Below, piece after piece: positions 45,344-55,700 of a stretch of DNA of 64,000 nt. The first letter of the stretch is position 1; every line of letters starts with the position of its first letter. Made by a program: the position numbers and the translations under genes. A model generated the notes under the pieces. It did no database searches and was not told the origin of the DNA. It saw only the letters and a program-made list of their open reading frames with translations. The stretch is taken from assembly GCF_040095835.1 (NCBI RefSeq), contig NZ_JBBMFT010000003.1:1-64000 (forward strand), given 5' to 3'. Origin of the DNA: Flavonifractor hominis. Lineage in GTDB: Bacteria > Bacillota > Clostridia > Oscillospirales > Oscillospiraceae.

Positions 45344-46927
45344 ATGCGAAGACTGTGGTATAACGGCAAGGTCGTCTCTATGGACCGGGTCATGTCCCGC
45401 TATGAGGCAGTAGGAGTGGAGGACGGTCGGATCGTGTTCCTGGGAGACAGCGCCCAGGCCCTGCAGCAGTCCTGGGAAGAGACACGGGATCTGCAGGGGG
45501 CTATGGTGCTGCCCGGCTTCAATGATTCCCATATGCATCTGCTGCACTACGCGATGTTCCGGCGGAACGTGCCTCTCTTTGGCGTCAAGAACATTGATGA
45601 GGTGGTGGAGCGCTGCCAGGCGCGCATCGCAAAGGAGAATCCCGCCTACCTCATCGGTATGGGCTGGAACCAGGAAACCATGGAGGAGGGACGTCTGCTC
45701 ACCCGGGAGGATATGGACCGCATCTCCACTGATATCCCGGTGTGCATGCTGCGCACCTGCATCCATATTGCTGCCTGCAACACCGTGATGCTGGAACGGA
45801 TTCGGGCCCTGAAGGACGTGGATCCGGAAGTGATGGCACTGGTTGACTTCGAGCACGGTATCCTGCGGGAAAACGCCGCCCGGCTCTACATGGATGTGCT
45901 GCCTCAGGCAGACGACGCCTATGTGCGGGAGCTGATCCAAGAGGGACAGAGGGAACTCAATGCAGCCGGCATCACCTGTATCCACTCCGACGATTTGATG
46001 GCCATTGCCGGCATGGACCCCATCCACCTGATTGACGTCTTCCGGCAGATGGAGGCTGACGGGGCGCTCACGGTGCGGATCTACGAGCAGTGTCTGGTGG
46101 AACCGAAAGACTTTGAGCGGCTCAAGGGCGTGCGCAGCGACCCGGCCGACCGCACCAGCCTCTTCCGCACCGGCCCGCGGAAACTGCTTCAGGATGGCTC
46201 CCTGGGCGCTAAGTCCGCCGAAATGATCGACGGCTATGTGGACGAGCCGGACAACCACGGCATTCCCATCTACACCGAAGAGGAACTGTTCCAGCGGATC
46301 CAGGCGGCCCACGATGTCCATATGGACGTGGCAGTACACGCCATTGGCGATCTGGCACTGAAGAAGGTGTGTGACGCCATGGAACGGGCAGAGCAGGCCA
46401 ATCCCTGGCCGGAACACCGCCACGGTATCGTCCATGCCCAGACGACCACTCCGGCTTTGCTGGAGCGGATGAAGGAGTTGGGCCTGCAGGCGTACATCCA
46501 GCCCATTTTTATTGATGCAGATATGAATATCATTGCCGAGCGGGTGGGCGAGGAGCATGCAAAGGACTGCTACAACTGGAAGGCCATGGAGGATCTTGGC
46601 CTGCGCGTCAGCGGCGGTTCCGACTGCCCGGTGGAGCCTTTTGACATACTGGACAATATGCGTGCAGCTATCACCCGCCAGAACCGGGCGGGGACCAGGA
46701 CCTATCTGCCCGACCAGGCTCTGAGTGTGGAACAGGCGGTGCGCCTGTTTACCTCCGACGCCGCCTGGCCCAGCCGGGATGAGGGAGTGCGCGGCACCCT
46801 GGAGATGGGAATGCTGGCCGACCTGGTGGTACTGGACCGGGATCTGTTTGCCATACAGCCCAGTCAGTTCCCCCAAGTAAAGGTGCTGGAGACTGTCCTC
46901 AACGGCACCACAGTGTATCAGGCTTAA
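45344..46927 (+). CDS. Amidohydrolase, YtcJ-like
   Basis: A 527-residue metal-dependent hydrolase of the amidohydrolase family 3 (YtcJ group). It has the metal motif HMH in NDSHMHLLH near residue 65, later His ligands in AVHAIGD and HAQTT, and the Asp in GGSDCPVEP. Members hydrolyse amide or imide bonds of varied small molecules. It is the first gene of the sigma-54 unit, followed by an M20 hydrolase and a YfcC-type transporter, suggesting uptake and stepwise hydrolysis of an N-acylated or amidated amino-acid-like nutrient. The substrate cannot be read from sequence. Start 45344 follows AAAGGAAGAG. Confidence 0.88.
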   Translation: MRRLWYNGKVVSMDRVMSRYEAVGVEDGRIVFLGDSAQALQQSWEETRDLQGAMVLPGFNDSHMHLLHYAMFRRNVPLFGVKNIDEVVERCQARIAKENPAYLIGMGWNQETMEEGRLLTREDMDRISTDIPVCMLRTCIHIAACNTVMLERIRALKDVDPEVMALVDFEHGILRENAARLYMDVLPQADDAYVRELIQEGQRELNAAGITCIHSDDLMAIAGMDPIHLIDVFRQMEADGALTVRIYEQCLVEPKDFERLKGVRSDPADRTSLFRTGPRKLLQDGSLGAKSAEMIDGYVDEPDNHGIPIYTEEELFQRIQAAHDVHMDVAVHAIGDLALKKVCDAMERAEQANPWPEHRHGIVHAQTTTPALLERMKELGLQAYIQPIFIDADMNIIAERVGEEHAKDCYNWKAMEDLGLRVSGGSDCPVEPFDILDNMRAAITRQNRAGTRTYLPDQALSVEQAVRLFTSDAAWPSRDEGVRGTLEMGMLADLVVLDRDLFAIQPSQFPQVKVLETVLNGTTVYQA

Positions 46928-46966
46928 CGCGGAGTTCCGCGTGGACCAGAGAAAGGAGCGCTCCTT

Positions 46967-48193
46967 ATGAATGAGATGCTGGAAAAAGCCCGTGCCATTG
47001 AGCAGCAGATCATCGCCGACCGGCGGTGCCTGCATCAGATCCCCGAGGTGGGAGTCTATACCCCGAAAACGGCGGAATACGTCAAGCAGCGGCTGGGTGA
47101 GATGGGAATCGAACACCGGGACTGTGGTGTTCACTCCCAGGAGGACCGGGAGAAGATGGTTTTTGCTGGCTACCCCGACGCTCCTACCTCCACCGGTGTG
47201 GTAGGCCTGATCGGCAAAGGAGAAGGACCTTGCATTTTGCTGCGGGCCGATATGGACGGGCTGCCTATGGAGGAGACCACCGGACTGGACTTTGCATCCA
47301 AAGGAAATACCGCCCATATGTGCGGCCACGACGCCCATGCGGCCATGTTGTTGGGCGCAGCCCGGATACTCAAGGATATGGAAGAGCAGCTGCCCGGTAC
47401 AGTGAAGCTGATGTTCCAGCCCGGCGAGGAGATGGGGTATGGTTCCCGCACCATGGTGGAGGACGGACTGCTGGAAAATCCAAAGGTAGATGCCGCCATG
47501 GCTCTCCATGTGGGTCCTCAGGTGGAGGTGGGCAAACTGACCTACTCTCCTGGCGTGGCTTCCGGCGCCATGGCTACCTTTATTATCAGTATCCAGGGCA
47601 AGGGCGGCCACTCCTCTGAGCCGCAGAAGACGGTAGACCCGGTGAACATCGCAACTCAGCTCTGCTCCGCTCTGAACCTGCTCATCCCCAGAGAGGTGGA
47701 CCCGGAGGCCTTTGCAACTTTGACGGTGGGGGCACTTAACGGCGGGCGGGCCTCCAATATCATTCCTGACACAGCGGAAATTATGGTTTCCTTCCGCACG
47801 TTGAGTCCGGAGGCGTATGATCACCTGCTCCAGCGCATTCCTGAAATCCTGGACCACTATGTCAAAGCCTGGCGAGGCACCTATTCGGTCCGGGTGCTCA
47901 AGACCCCCAGCACTGTGTGCGATCGGCAGTTCTCTGAGGAACTGGTGCCCTTTGTGGGGCAGGTCCTGGGAGAGGAAAACGTGCTGCCGGCCCCGCCCAT
48001 GAAGGGGGCGGAAGATTTCGGCCATGTGACCCGGCTGGTCCCTGGGTTTTATGCCTTTATGGGCGCGGGCTCGCCGGAAGGGTATCCTCTGCACAATCCC
48101 AACATGGTGTTGGATGAGAGCGCCTTTGCTCTGGGCAGTGCGATTTTGGCCAACTGCGCGGTGGAGTGGCTGAAAAAGCATGCCGGGCAATGA
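46967..48193 (+). CDS. M20 family amidohydrolase / aminoacylase
   Basis: A 408-residue M20D-type metallohydrolase (HipO / IAA-amino-acid hydrolase group). Metal-site pieces are HMCGHDAHAAMLLGAA near residue 117, QPGEEMGYGS near 150, ALHVGPQ near 182, and PPMKGAEDFG near 345; the dimerisation domain lies at about 200-310 (GKGGHSSEPQ). Such enzymes release an amino acid from N-acyl, N-carbamoyl or peptide-like substrates. It lies 39 bases after the amidohydrolase, in the same sigma-54 unit. A GAAAGGAG site precedes the ATG. Confidence 0.9.
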   Translation: MNEMLEKARAIEQQIIADRRCLHQIPEVGVYTPKTAEYVKQRLGEMGIEHRDCGVHSQEDREKMVFAGYPDAPTSTGVVGLIGKGEGPCILLRADMDGLPMEETTGLDFASKGNTAHMCGHDAHAAMLLGAARILKDMEEQLPGTVKLMFQPGEEMGYGSRTMVEDGLLENPKVDAAMALHVGPQVEVGKLTYSPGVASGAMATFIISIQGKGGHSSEPQKTVDPVNIATQLCSALNLLIPREVDPEAFATLTVGALNGGRASNIIPDTAEIMVSFRTLSPEAYDHLLQRIPEILDHYVKAWRGTYSVRVLKTPSTVCDRQFSEELVPFVGQVLGEENVLPAPPMKGAEDFGHVTRLVPGFYAFMGAGSPEGYPLHNPNMVLDESAFALGSAILANCAVEWLKKHAGQ

Positions 48194-48224
48194 GTATGTG
48201 CTGTGAAGCGAGGAGGAATTGAAC

Positions 48225-49613
48225 GTGGATAATACACTCAAAAGCAAGAAAAAAAGTTTCAGCCTTCCACATGTGTACATCGTCATTCTGATCCTGATGC
48301 TCATCATCACGGTCATGACTTATGTGATCCCAGCCGGCAGCTATACCCGTGTGGACGGCAATGTGGATCCCAACAGCTTTGCCTATGTGGAGCAGACTCC
48401 CGTTGGCTTTATGCAGTTTTTCACCTCTCTGCATCAGGGGTTCGTGGAGAGTGCAAACATCATCGGCGCCGTGCTGCTCATCAGCGGCTGTATCCAGGTC
48501 ATCAATATGACCGGCGCCTTCTCGGCCGGTATCCAGGCCATGATCCAGCGTACCCGGGGTAAGGGAATCGTCATGGTGGTGGCTTTCTTTACCCTGTTTA
48601 CCGCGCTGGGCGTCATCGGCTATCTGGATGCGCTGTATCCATTCTATCCCATTATCATCTCTTTGTTTATTACTCTGGGATATGACAAAATGGTGGGTAC
48701 GGCGGTAATTCTGCTCTCAACTGCTGTGGGCTTCACCTGCGGCATGGTCAACCCCTACACCACCGGCGTGGCGCAGACTCTGGTGGGTCTGCCCATGTAC
48801 TCCGGTATCGCGTTCCGGGCTGTGGGTCTTGTGGTGTTTTACGTGATTGCCCTGTTCTTCCTGCTGCGCTACTGCATCAAGATCAAAAAAGACCCCAAGT
48901 ACAGCGTGATGGGCGCCAATTACCTCCAGGAACAGACTGCTCCTATGGAGTTTGAGCAGGGCCTGGAGTTCAACGGCAAGCGGGTGACCCTTATCGTGTT
49001 GTTCCTGCTGACCATCCTGTTGTCTGTGGTGGGTTCGCTGAAATGGAAATGGGGCCTGCCTGAGATTACCGCCATCTATTTCCCCGTGACCATCATCGGC
49101 GTGATCCTCTTCCGGATGGACCTGACTGAGGTGTGCACCCAGTTTGGCAAGGGTATGGCCGGCGTAGTGGCGCCCACTATGGTCATCGGATTCAGCCGGG
49201 CTGTGTCCGTGCTGCTCACGGAGGGCAACATCACGGATACCATTATTTATGCCGTCTCCAGTCTGCTGGAGGGCAAGAGCCCCATCATCACCCTGCTCAT
49301 CATCTACGCCTTTGTTACTCTGTTCAACTTCTTTGTGTCCTCCGGTAGCGGCAAGGCCGTGGTCATCATGCCCATCCTGGAGCCTCTGGGTCAGGTGATG
49401 GGGATCAACCAGCAGGTTATGGTGCTGGCCTACCAGTACGGCGATGGCTTCACCAACACCTTCTGGCCCACCGCATCCTTGCTGCAGCTCTCTCTGTGCG
49501 GAATGGATTACGGCCACTGGTTCAAGTTTGCATGGAAGATCTACGCCTGCCTGATTACGGCCGGTTTTATCCTTGTTGTCATTGCCAATCAGATCGGCTA
49601 CGGGCCCTTCTGA
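48225..49613 (+). CDS. YfcC family transporter (putative amino-acid / basic amino-acid carrier)
   Basis: A 462-residue membrane transporter with about 12 helices, of the YfcC/C4-dicarboxylate-anaerobic-carrier-like family. The conserved N-terminal HVYIVILILMLIITVMTYVIPAG, a central loop with ...GFTCGMVNPYTTGVAQTL, and FNFFVSSGSGKAVVIMPIL are typical. Relatives near arginine or peptide genes are thought to import or exchange amino acids. The start is taken as GTG 48225, 8 bases after AGGAGG; a TTG two codons earlier is too close to the site. Third gene of the sigma-54 unit. Confidence 0.88.
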   Translation: MDNTLKSKKKSFSLPHVYIVILILMLIITVMTYVIPAGSYTRVDGNVDPNSFAYVEQTPVGFMQFFTSLHQGFVESANIIGAVLLISGCIQVINMTGAFSAGIQAMIQRTRGKGIVMVVAFFTLFTALGVIGYLDALYPFYPIIISLFITLGYDKMVGTAVILLSTAVGFTCGMVNPYTTGVAQTLVGLPMYSGIAFRAVGLVVFYVIALFFLLRYCIKIKKDPKYSVMGANYLQEQTAPMEFEQGLEFNGKRVTLIVLFLLTILLSVVGSLKWKWGLPEITAIYFPVTIIGVILFRMDLTEVCTQFGKGMAGVVAPTMVIGFSRAVSVLLTEGNITDTIIYAVSSLLEGKSPIITLLIIYAFVTLFNFFVSSGSGKAVVIMPILEPLGQVMGINQQVMVLAYQYGDGFTNTFWPTASLLQLSLCGMDYGHWFKFAWKIYACLITAGFILVVIANQIGYGPF

Positions 49614-49628
49614 ACAGGCGGAAAAAGA

Positions 49629-49665
49629 ACGGAGGGGACGGTATGCCGTCCCCTCCGTCATTTCT
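49629..49665 (+). terminator. Terminator of the sigma-54 unit
   Basis: ACGGAGGGGACGG pairs with CCGTCCCCTCCGT around TATG; only a short T-rich stretch (CATTTCT) follows. Confidence 0.75.
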
Positions 49666-49711
49666 GACTGGAAACAGGGCGCAAACCATTGAAAATCCGG
49701 CAAAAATCCAT

Positions 49712-49740
49712 TTGACAATCACAAATACGTATGGTATAAT
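49712..49740 (+). promoter_or_regulatory. Promoter of the rpsL-tuf cluster
   Basis: TTGACA (49712-49717), 17 bases, TATAAT (49735-49740): consensus sigma-A promoter about 75 bases before the L7Ae-like gene. Confidence 0.9.
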
Positions 49741-49820
49741 GCGAAATCGTGCAGGTATGCCTGCCAAAGGGAGCGGTTCGCCGCTTTCCATTGAGAATCA
49801 AGGGATGGGAGGCAAACCGT

Positions 49821-50066
49821 ATGCTGACGCAACTCAAACAGGGCGCCAAGGTAGTGGGAGTAAAACAGACCAAGCGTGCTGTTCATGACGGGAAAGCCGC
49901 CCTGGTATTTCTGGCGCAGGATGCCGACCCGCGGGTAACGGAACCCGTGGAGCAGATGTGCGCCGAGTGCAGTGTTCCGGTAGAGTGGGTACCCCTGATG
50001 AAAGAGTTAGGGAGCGCCTGCGGTATTGCCGTGCCCAGTGCGGTAGCGGCTTTGTTGCGGACATAA
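49821..50066 (+). CDS. L7Ae-like ribosomal protein (YbxF type)
   Basis: An 81-residue protein of the L7Ae/L30e/S12e/Gadd45 family, similar to Bacillus YbxF, a kink-turn RNA-binding protein. AKVVGVKQTKRAVHDGKAALVFLAQDAD is the typical start, with LGSACGIAVPSAVAALL at the end. In Firmicutes this gene normally sits between rpoC and rpsL; here it still leads the rpsL cluster, but rpoC is elsewhere. GGGATGGGAGG precedes the ATG. Confidence 0.9.
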   Translation: MLTQLKQGAKVVGVKQTKRAVHDGKAALVFLAQDADPRVTEPVEQMCAECSVPVEWVPLMKELGSACGIAVPSAVAALLRT

Positions 50067-50151
50067 TTGTCCATTTATTTGGTTTTAACGGAATAATCTA
50101 TGGTTGTTCTGTTAAAATATATTTTTTAGAAAGCAAGAAAGGAGGAAAACC

Positions 50152-50574
50152 ATGCCTACGTTTAACCAGCTCGTCCGTAAGGGACGCGAGGCCGTGAGCT
50201 ACAAGTCCACTGCTCCTGCTATGCAGAAGGGCCTGAACACCCTGCAGAACCGTATGACCGATCTGCCTTCTCCTCAGAAGAGAGGTGTGTGCACCGCGGT
50301 GCGTACCGCCACCCCCAAGAAGCCTAACTCCGCTCTGCGTAAGATCGCCCGTGTGCGTCTGACCAACGGAATGGAGGTCACCGCTTATATCCCCGGTGTC
50401 GGCCACAACCTGCAGGAGCACTCCGTGGTTATGATCCGTGGCGGCCGTGTTAAGGACCTGCCCGGTGTTCGTTACCACATCATCCGCGGTACCCTGGACG
50501 CTCAGGGCGTGAACGGCCGTATGCAGGCTCGTTCCAAGTACGGCGCCAAGCGGCCCAAGGCCGGCAAGAAGTAA
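50152..50574 (+). CDS. rpsL: 30S ribosomal protein S12
   Basis: A 140-residue S12, of the Firmicute length. RTATPKKPNSALRKIARVRL carries the unmodified Lys of the streptomycin-sensitive form; the D-L-PGVRYH segment that carries the methylthio-Asp in other bacteria is intact. AAGGAGG precedes the ATG. It is followed by a 200-base gap before rpsG with small hairpins (GCAAGG...CCTTGC) but no gene. Confidence 0.98.
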   Translation: MPTFNQLVRKGREAVSYKSTAPAMQKGLNTLQNRMTDLPSPQKRGVCTAVRTATPKKPNSALRKIARVRLTNGMEVTAYIPGVGHNLQEHSVVMIRGGRVKDLPGVRYHIIRGTLDAQGVNGRMQARSKYGAKRPKAGKK

Positions 50575-50776
50575 TCAAAAGATTATTTCACTAAAGTATT
50601 TGAATTGAATTGATGCGCATATGCGCAAGGCAGTTGTCCTTGCAGAAGCGCTTACCTATATATATAGGGGGCGGTTCCTGTGGGGCACTGGACAAGCAGG
50701 CACTTGTCTTACACGGGGGTTTTCCTGGAAAACCTTCGAGTACCTATGAAATCATACTATGAAGGAGGGAAGCAAA

Positions 50777-51247
50777 GTGCCCAGAAGAGGAAACGTACCC
50801 AAGCGGGAAGTTCTGCCCGATCCTATCTATAACTCCATCCTGGTGACCAAGCTGGTCAACAGCATCATGCTGGACGGCAAGAAGGGCGTGGCCCAGAAGG
50901 TGGTCTACGGTGCTTTCGACATCATCAAGGAGAAGACCGAGAAGGATCCCCTGGAGGTATTTACCGCCGCCCTGGAGAACATCATGCCGTCCCTGGAGGT
51001 TAAGGCCCGCCGCGTGGGCGGCGCCACCTATCAGGTGCCCATCGAGGTCCGGCCTGAGCGCCGTCAGACCCTGGGTCTGCGCTGGCTGACCAACTACTCC
51101 CGCGCCCGCAGCGAGAAGACCATGAAGGAGCGGCTGGCCGGCGAGATCATGGACGCCGCCAACAACCTCGGCTCCGCGGTCAAGAAGCGTGAGGACACCC
51201 ACAAGATGGCCGAGTCCAACAAGGCGTTCGCGCACTATCGCTGGTAA
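50777..51247 (+). CDS. rpsG: 30S ribosomal protein S7
   Basis: A 156-residue S7, the primary binder of the 16S rRNA 3' domain. The start is GTG at 50777 (MPRRGNVPKREVLPDP), with GAAGGAGG upstream; an ATG six codons earlier lies within the ribosome-binding site. RRVGGATYQVPIEV and the C-terminal HKMAESNKAFAHYRW are typical. fusA follows 14 bases later. Confidence 0.98.
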   Translation: MPRRGNVPKREVLPDPIYNSILVTKLVNSIMLDGKKGVAQKVVYGAFDIIKEKTEKDPLEVFTAALENIMPSLEVKARRVGGATYQVPIEVRPERRQTLGLRWLTNYSRARSEKTMKERLAGEIMDAANNLGSAVKKREDTHKMAESNKAFAHYRW

Positions 51248-51261
51248 TAAGGAGTTAGAGT

Positions 51262-53367
51262 ATGCCTAGGAAAGTTACCTTAGAGAATACCAGAAATATC
51301 GGCATCATGGCTCACATCGATGCCGGTAAGACCACCACCACCGAGCGTATCCTCTATTACACCGGCGTCAACTATAAGATCGGTGAGACCCATGATGGTA
51401 CCGCCACCATGGACTGGATGGCCCAGGAGCAGGAGCGCGGCATTACCATCACTTCCGCGGCTACCACCTGTTACTGGAAGGGTTCCAAGAACCAGTTCCC
51501 CCAGACCCGTATCAACATCATCGACACCCCGGGCCACGTGGACTTCACCGTCGAGGTGGAGCGTTCCCTGCGCGTGCTGGACGGTTCTGTGACCGTCATG
51601 TGCGCCAAGGGCGGCGTGGAGCCCCAGTCTGAGACTGTGTGGCGTCAGGCCGACCACTATAAGGTCCCCCGCATGATCTACGTCAACAAGATGGACATCA
51701 TGGGTGCCGATTTCTACAACGTGCTCAACATGATCCACGACCGGCTCAAGTGTAATGCTGTGCCCATCCAGCTGCCCATTGGCTCCGAGGATACCTTCAA
51801 GGGTATCATCGATCTGGTGGAAATGGATGCCGACATCTACTATGATGAGCTGGGCAAGGATATGCGCGTGGAGGAGATTCCCGCCGACATGATGGAGCTG
51901 GCTCAGGAGTACCGCACCAAGCTGGTGGACGCCTGCGCCGACATCGACGACGAGATCATGGAGCTGGCTCTGGAAGAGAAGCCCATCCCCGAGGATATGC
52001 TTCGCCGGGCCCTGCGCAAGGGCACCATCGAGAACCTGCTGGTTCCCGTGACCTGCGGTACTTCTTACCGCAACAAGGGCGTACAGAAGCTGCTGGACGC
52101 CATCGTGGACTTTATGCCCTCCCCGCTGGACATTCCGGCCATCAAGGGCACCAATCCCGACACCGAGGAAGAGGACGAGCGTCCCGCCGACGACAACGCC
52201 CCCTTCTCCGCTCTGGCCTTTAAGATCATGACTGACCCCTATGTGGGCCGTCTGTCCTTCTTCCGTGTGTACTCCGGTAAGCTCACCACTGGTTCTTCCG
52301 TGCTCAACTCCACCAAGAACCAGAAAGAGCGTATGGGCCGCATCCTGCAGATGCACGCCAACCACCGTGAGGACATCGAGGAGGTCTTCTCCGGCGACAT
52401 CGCTGCCGCTGTGGGCCTGAAGAACACCACCACCGGTGATACCCTGTGTGATGAGAAGGCTCCCATCATCCTGGAGTCCATGGAATTCCCCGACCCCGTT
52501 ATCCGCGTCGCTATCGAGCCCAAGACCAAGGCTGGTCAGGAGAAGATGGGTCTGGCGCTGGTGAAGCTGGCCGAGGAGGACCCCACCTTTAAGACCTACA
52601 CCGACGAGGAGACCGGCCAGACCATCATCGCCGGCATGGGCGAGCTCCATCTGGAGATCATCGTGGACCGTCTGCTCCGCGAGTTTAAGGTGGAGGCCAA
52701 CGTGGGTGCTCCCCAGGTTGCCTACAAGGAGACCATCAAGAAGTCTGTCGAGCAGGATACCAAGTATGCCCGTCAGTCCGGTGGTAAGGGCCAGTATGGT
52801 CACGTCCGTATCACCGTGGAGCCCAATGAGCCCGGCAAGGGCTACGAGTTCCTCAACGAGATCACCGGCGGCGTCATCCCCAAGGAGTATATCCCTGCGG
52901 TCGACGCTGGTATCCAGGGCGCTATGCAGGCGGGTATCCTGGCTGGCTATCCCGTTGTGGACGTGAAGGTCCACTTGACCTTCGGCTCCTATCACGAAGT
53001 AGACTCCTCCGAAATGGCGTTTAAGATTGCCGGTTCTATGGCCTTCAAGGAGGCCTGCCGCAAGGCTGACGCCGTTCTGCTGGAGCCTGTGATGAAGGTT
53101 TCCGTCATCGTGCCCGACGAGTATCTGGGCAACGTGATCGGCGATCTGACCAGCCGCCGCGGTATGATTCAGGGCCAGGAGAGCCGTCCGGGCGCCACTC
53201 AGGTGGATGCTCTGGTGCCTCTGGCCAGCATGTTCGGCTATGCTACTGACCTGCGTTCCTCTACTCAGGGTCGTGGTCAGTACTCCATGGAGCCTCACAG
53301 CTATGTGGAGATCCCCAAGAGCATTGCCGAGAAGATCATTGCCGAGCGTGGTCGGAAGGACGACTAA
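51262..53367 (+). CDS. fusA: Elongation factor G
   Basis: A 701-residue translocase GTPase. G1 AHIDAGKTTTTERI, switch 2 DTPGHVDFTVEVERSLRVLD, and G4 VNKMDIMGADF are intact; domain IV (about residues 480-605) has the SGGKGQYGHVRI loop region, and the C-terminus LSSTQGRGQYSMEPHSYVEIP (split) is standard. No fusidic-acid type change is obvious. AAGGAG precedes the ATG. Confidence 0.98.
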   Translation: MPRKVTLENTRNIGIMAHIDAGKTTTTERILYYTGVNYKIGETHDGTATMDWMAQEQERGITITSAATTCYWKGSKNQFPQTRINIIDTPGHVDFTVEVERSLRVLDGSVTVMCAKGGVEPQSETVWRQADHYKVPRMIYVNKMDIMGADFYNVLNMIHDRLKCNAVPIQLPIGSEDTFKGIIDLVEMDADIYYDELGKDMRVEEIPADMMELAQEYRTKLVDACADIDDEIMELALEEKPIPEDMLRRALRKGTIENLLVPVTCGTSYRNKGVQKLLDAIVDFMPSPLDIPAIKGTNPDTEEEDERPADDNAPFSALAFKIMTDPYVGRLSFFRVYSGKLTTGSSVLNSTKNQKERMGRILQMHANHREDIEEVFSGDIAAAVGLKNTTTGDTLCDEKAPIILESMEFPDPVIRVAIEPKTKAGQEKMGLALVKLAEEDPTFKTYTDEETGQTIIAGMGELHLEIIVDRLLREFKVEANVGAPQVAYKETIKKSVEQDTKYARQSGGKGQYGHVRITVEPNEPGKGYEFLNEITGGVIPKEYIPAVDAGIQGAMQAGILAGYPVVDVKVHLTFGSYHEVDSSEMAFKIAGSMAFKEACRKADAVLLEPVMKVSVIVPDEYLGNVIGDLTSRRGMIQGQESRPGATQVDALVPLASMFGYATDLRSSTQGRGQYSMEPHSYVEIPKSIAEKIIAERGRKDD

Positions 53368-53417
53368 TACTTTGTGCTTGGCGCAAAGTGTGTCAGCTTC
53401 CAAAATCAGAAAAGGTA

Positions 53418-53446
53418 TTGCATTTTACGCTGTGATGCTATACAAT
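53418..53446 (+). promoter_or_regulatory. Predicted tuf promoter
   Basis: TTGCAT (53418-53423), 17 bases, TACAAT (53441-53446), 65 bases before the tuf ATG; allows tuf to be made apart from the rest of the cluster. Confidence 0.6.
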
Positions 53447-53510
53447 ATTTTCGCATTTATTGTGGAAATAGGGTCTATCCCACCATCAGAAATTAAGGAG
53501 GAACATCCAA

Positions 53511-54713
<1,203 letters not shown>

Positions 54714-54723
54714 TTTGCCATTG

Positions 54724-54759
54724 AAAAGAAGCGGTCCGTTTGGACCGCTTCTTTTTTTT
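54724..54759 (+). terminator. tuf terminator
   Basis: AAAAGAAGCGGTCC pairs with GGACCGCTTCTTTT around GTTT, then T run. Confidence 0.92.
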
Positions 54760-54774
54760 ACCAGAGCGCAATGC

Positions 54775-54803
54775 TTGCCCTGGCGGAAGCGCTATGATAA
54801 AAT
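54775..54803 (+). promoter_or_regulatory. Predicted mscS promoter
   Basis: TTGCCC (54775-54780), 17 bases, TAAAAT (54798-54803), 21 bases before the start codon. Confidence 0.5.
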
Positions 54804-54824
54804 AACGTTGAAAGGGGGCGGAAT

Positions 54825-55682
54825 ATGCTTACAAACCTGACGGCTACCACAGAAGAGACTCAAGAGACACTTTCCACACTGGCGAAAATTGCCAAAGGAT
54901 TGGACCTACAGCAGATTATCACAACGGTTGTGCTGTTTGCGGCCTGTATGCTGGTGATGAAGGTAGTGCTTCGGATTGTGGATCGCACATTTCTTCGGTT
55001 GGAAGTTGAAAAGAGTCTACGCGTCTTTCTGCACGCGGCGCTTCGAGTGGTGCTGTGGCTGATCACTGTATGCGTGGTACTGGGTTATCTGGAGATCCCC
55101 ATGACCAGTCTTGTGGCAGTGCTCAGTGTGATGGGTCTGGCTGTTACGCTGGCGATTCAGGGAACCTTGTCCAATCTGGCCGGCGGTATTCAGGTCCTGA
55201 CGGCTAAGCCATTTAAGGCCGACGATTACATTGAATTGAGCAGTATTGGCGGAGTTGTGGTGGAAGTTGGACTGGTTTATACCAAACTGCGTACCTATGA
55301 CAACAAAATTATCTCCATTCCAAACGGCAGTATTTCTGGGGAGACCATCACCAATTATTCTACTGCGGAGAAGCGACGAGTGGATCTGAAGTTCAATGCC
55401 TCCTATGACAATCCGCCCGAGCAGGTGATTGGGGCTATCCGTGAGGTGGTCAGCGCCCACCCCAAGGCACTGTTTTCACCGGAACCTTTTATCCGGGTGT
55501 CTGCCTATCAGGACAGCAGTGTGGAATACACCGTACGAGTTTGGTGTGCCACAGAAGACTATTGGGACCTCTATTACGACCTGCTGGAGCAGGTCAAAAC
55601 AGCCTTTGACCAGCATAAGATCGAGATGACCTACAATCATTTGAACGTCCACCTGATGAACGGAAAAGAGTCAGCATCATGA
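54825..55682 (+). CDS. MscS family mechanosensitive channel
   Basis: A 285-residue small-conductance channel that opens under membrane tension. Three membrane segments lie near residues 28-50, 65-90 and 92-118; the pore helix is GLAVTLAIQGTLSNLAGGIQVL, followed by the beta domain (KPFKADDYIEL, ISIPNGSISGETITNYS) and the mixed C-terminal cytoplasmic domain. An AAAGGGGGCGG site precedes the ATG. The next small membrane gene follows at once. Confidence 0.93.
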   Translation: MLTNLTATTEETQETLSTLAKIAKGLDLQQIITTVVLFAACMLVMKVVLRIVDRTFLRLEVEKSLRVFLHAALRVVLWLITVCVVLGYLEIPMTSLVAVLSVMGLAVTLAIQGTLSNLAGGIQVLTAKPFKADDYIELSSIGGVVVEVGLVYTKLRTYDNKIISIPNGSISGETITNYSTAEKRRVDLKFNASYDNPPEQVIGAIREVVSAHPKALFSPEPFIRVSAYQDSSVEYTVRVWCATEDYWDLYYDLLEQVKTAFDQHKIEMTYNHLNVHLMNGKESAS

Positions 55683-55700
55683 CAGACTATACGACTGCTG

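Noticed and set aside
45101..48316. 1071-residue open frame on the minus strand
   Set aside because: Antisense of the amidohydrolase and M20 genes, whose active-site motifs are clear on the plus strand.
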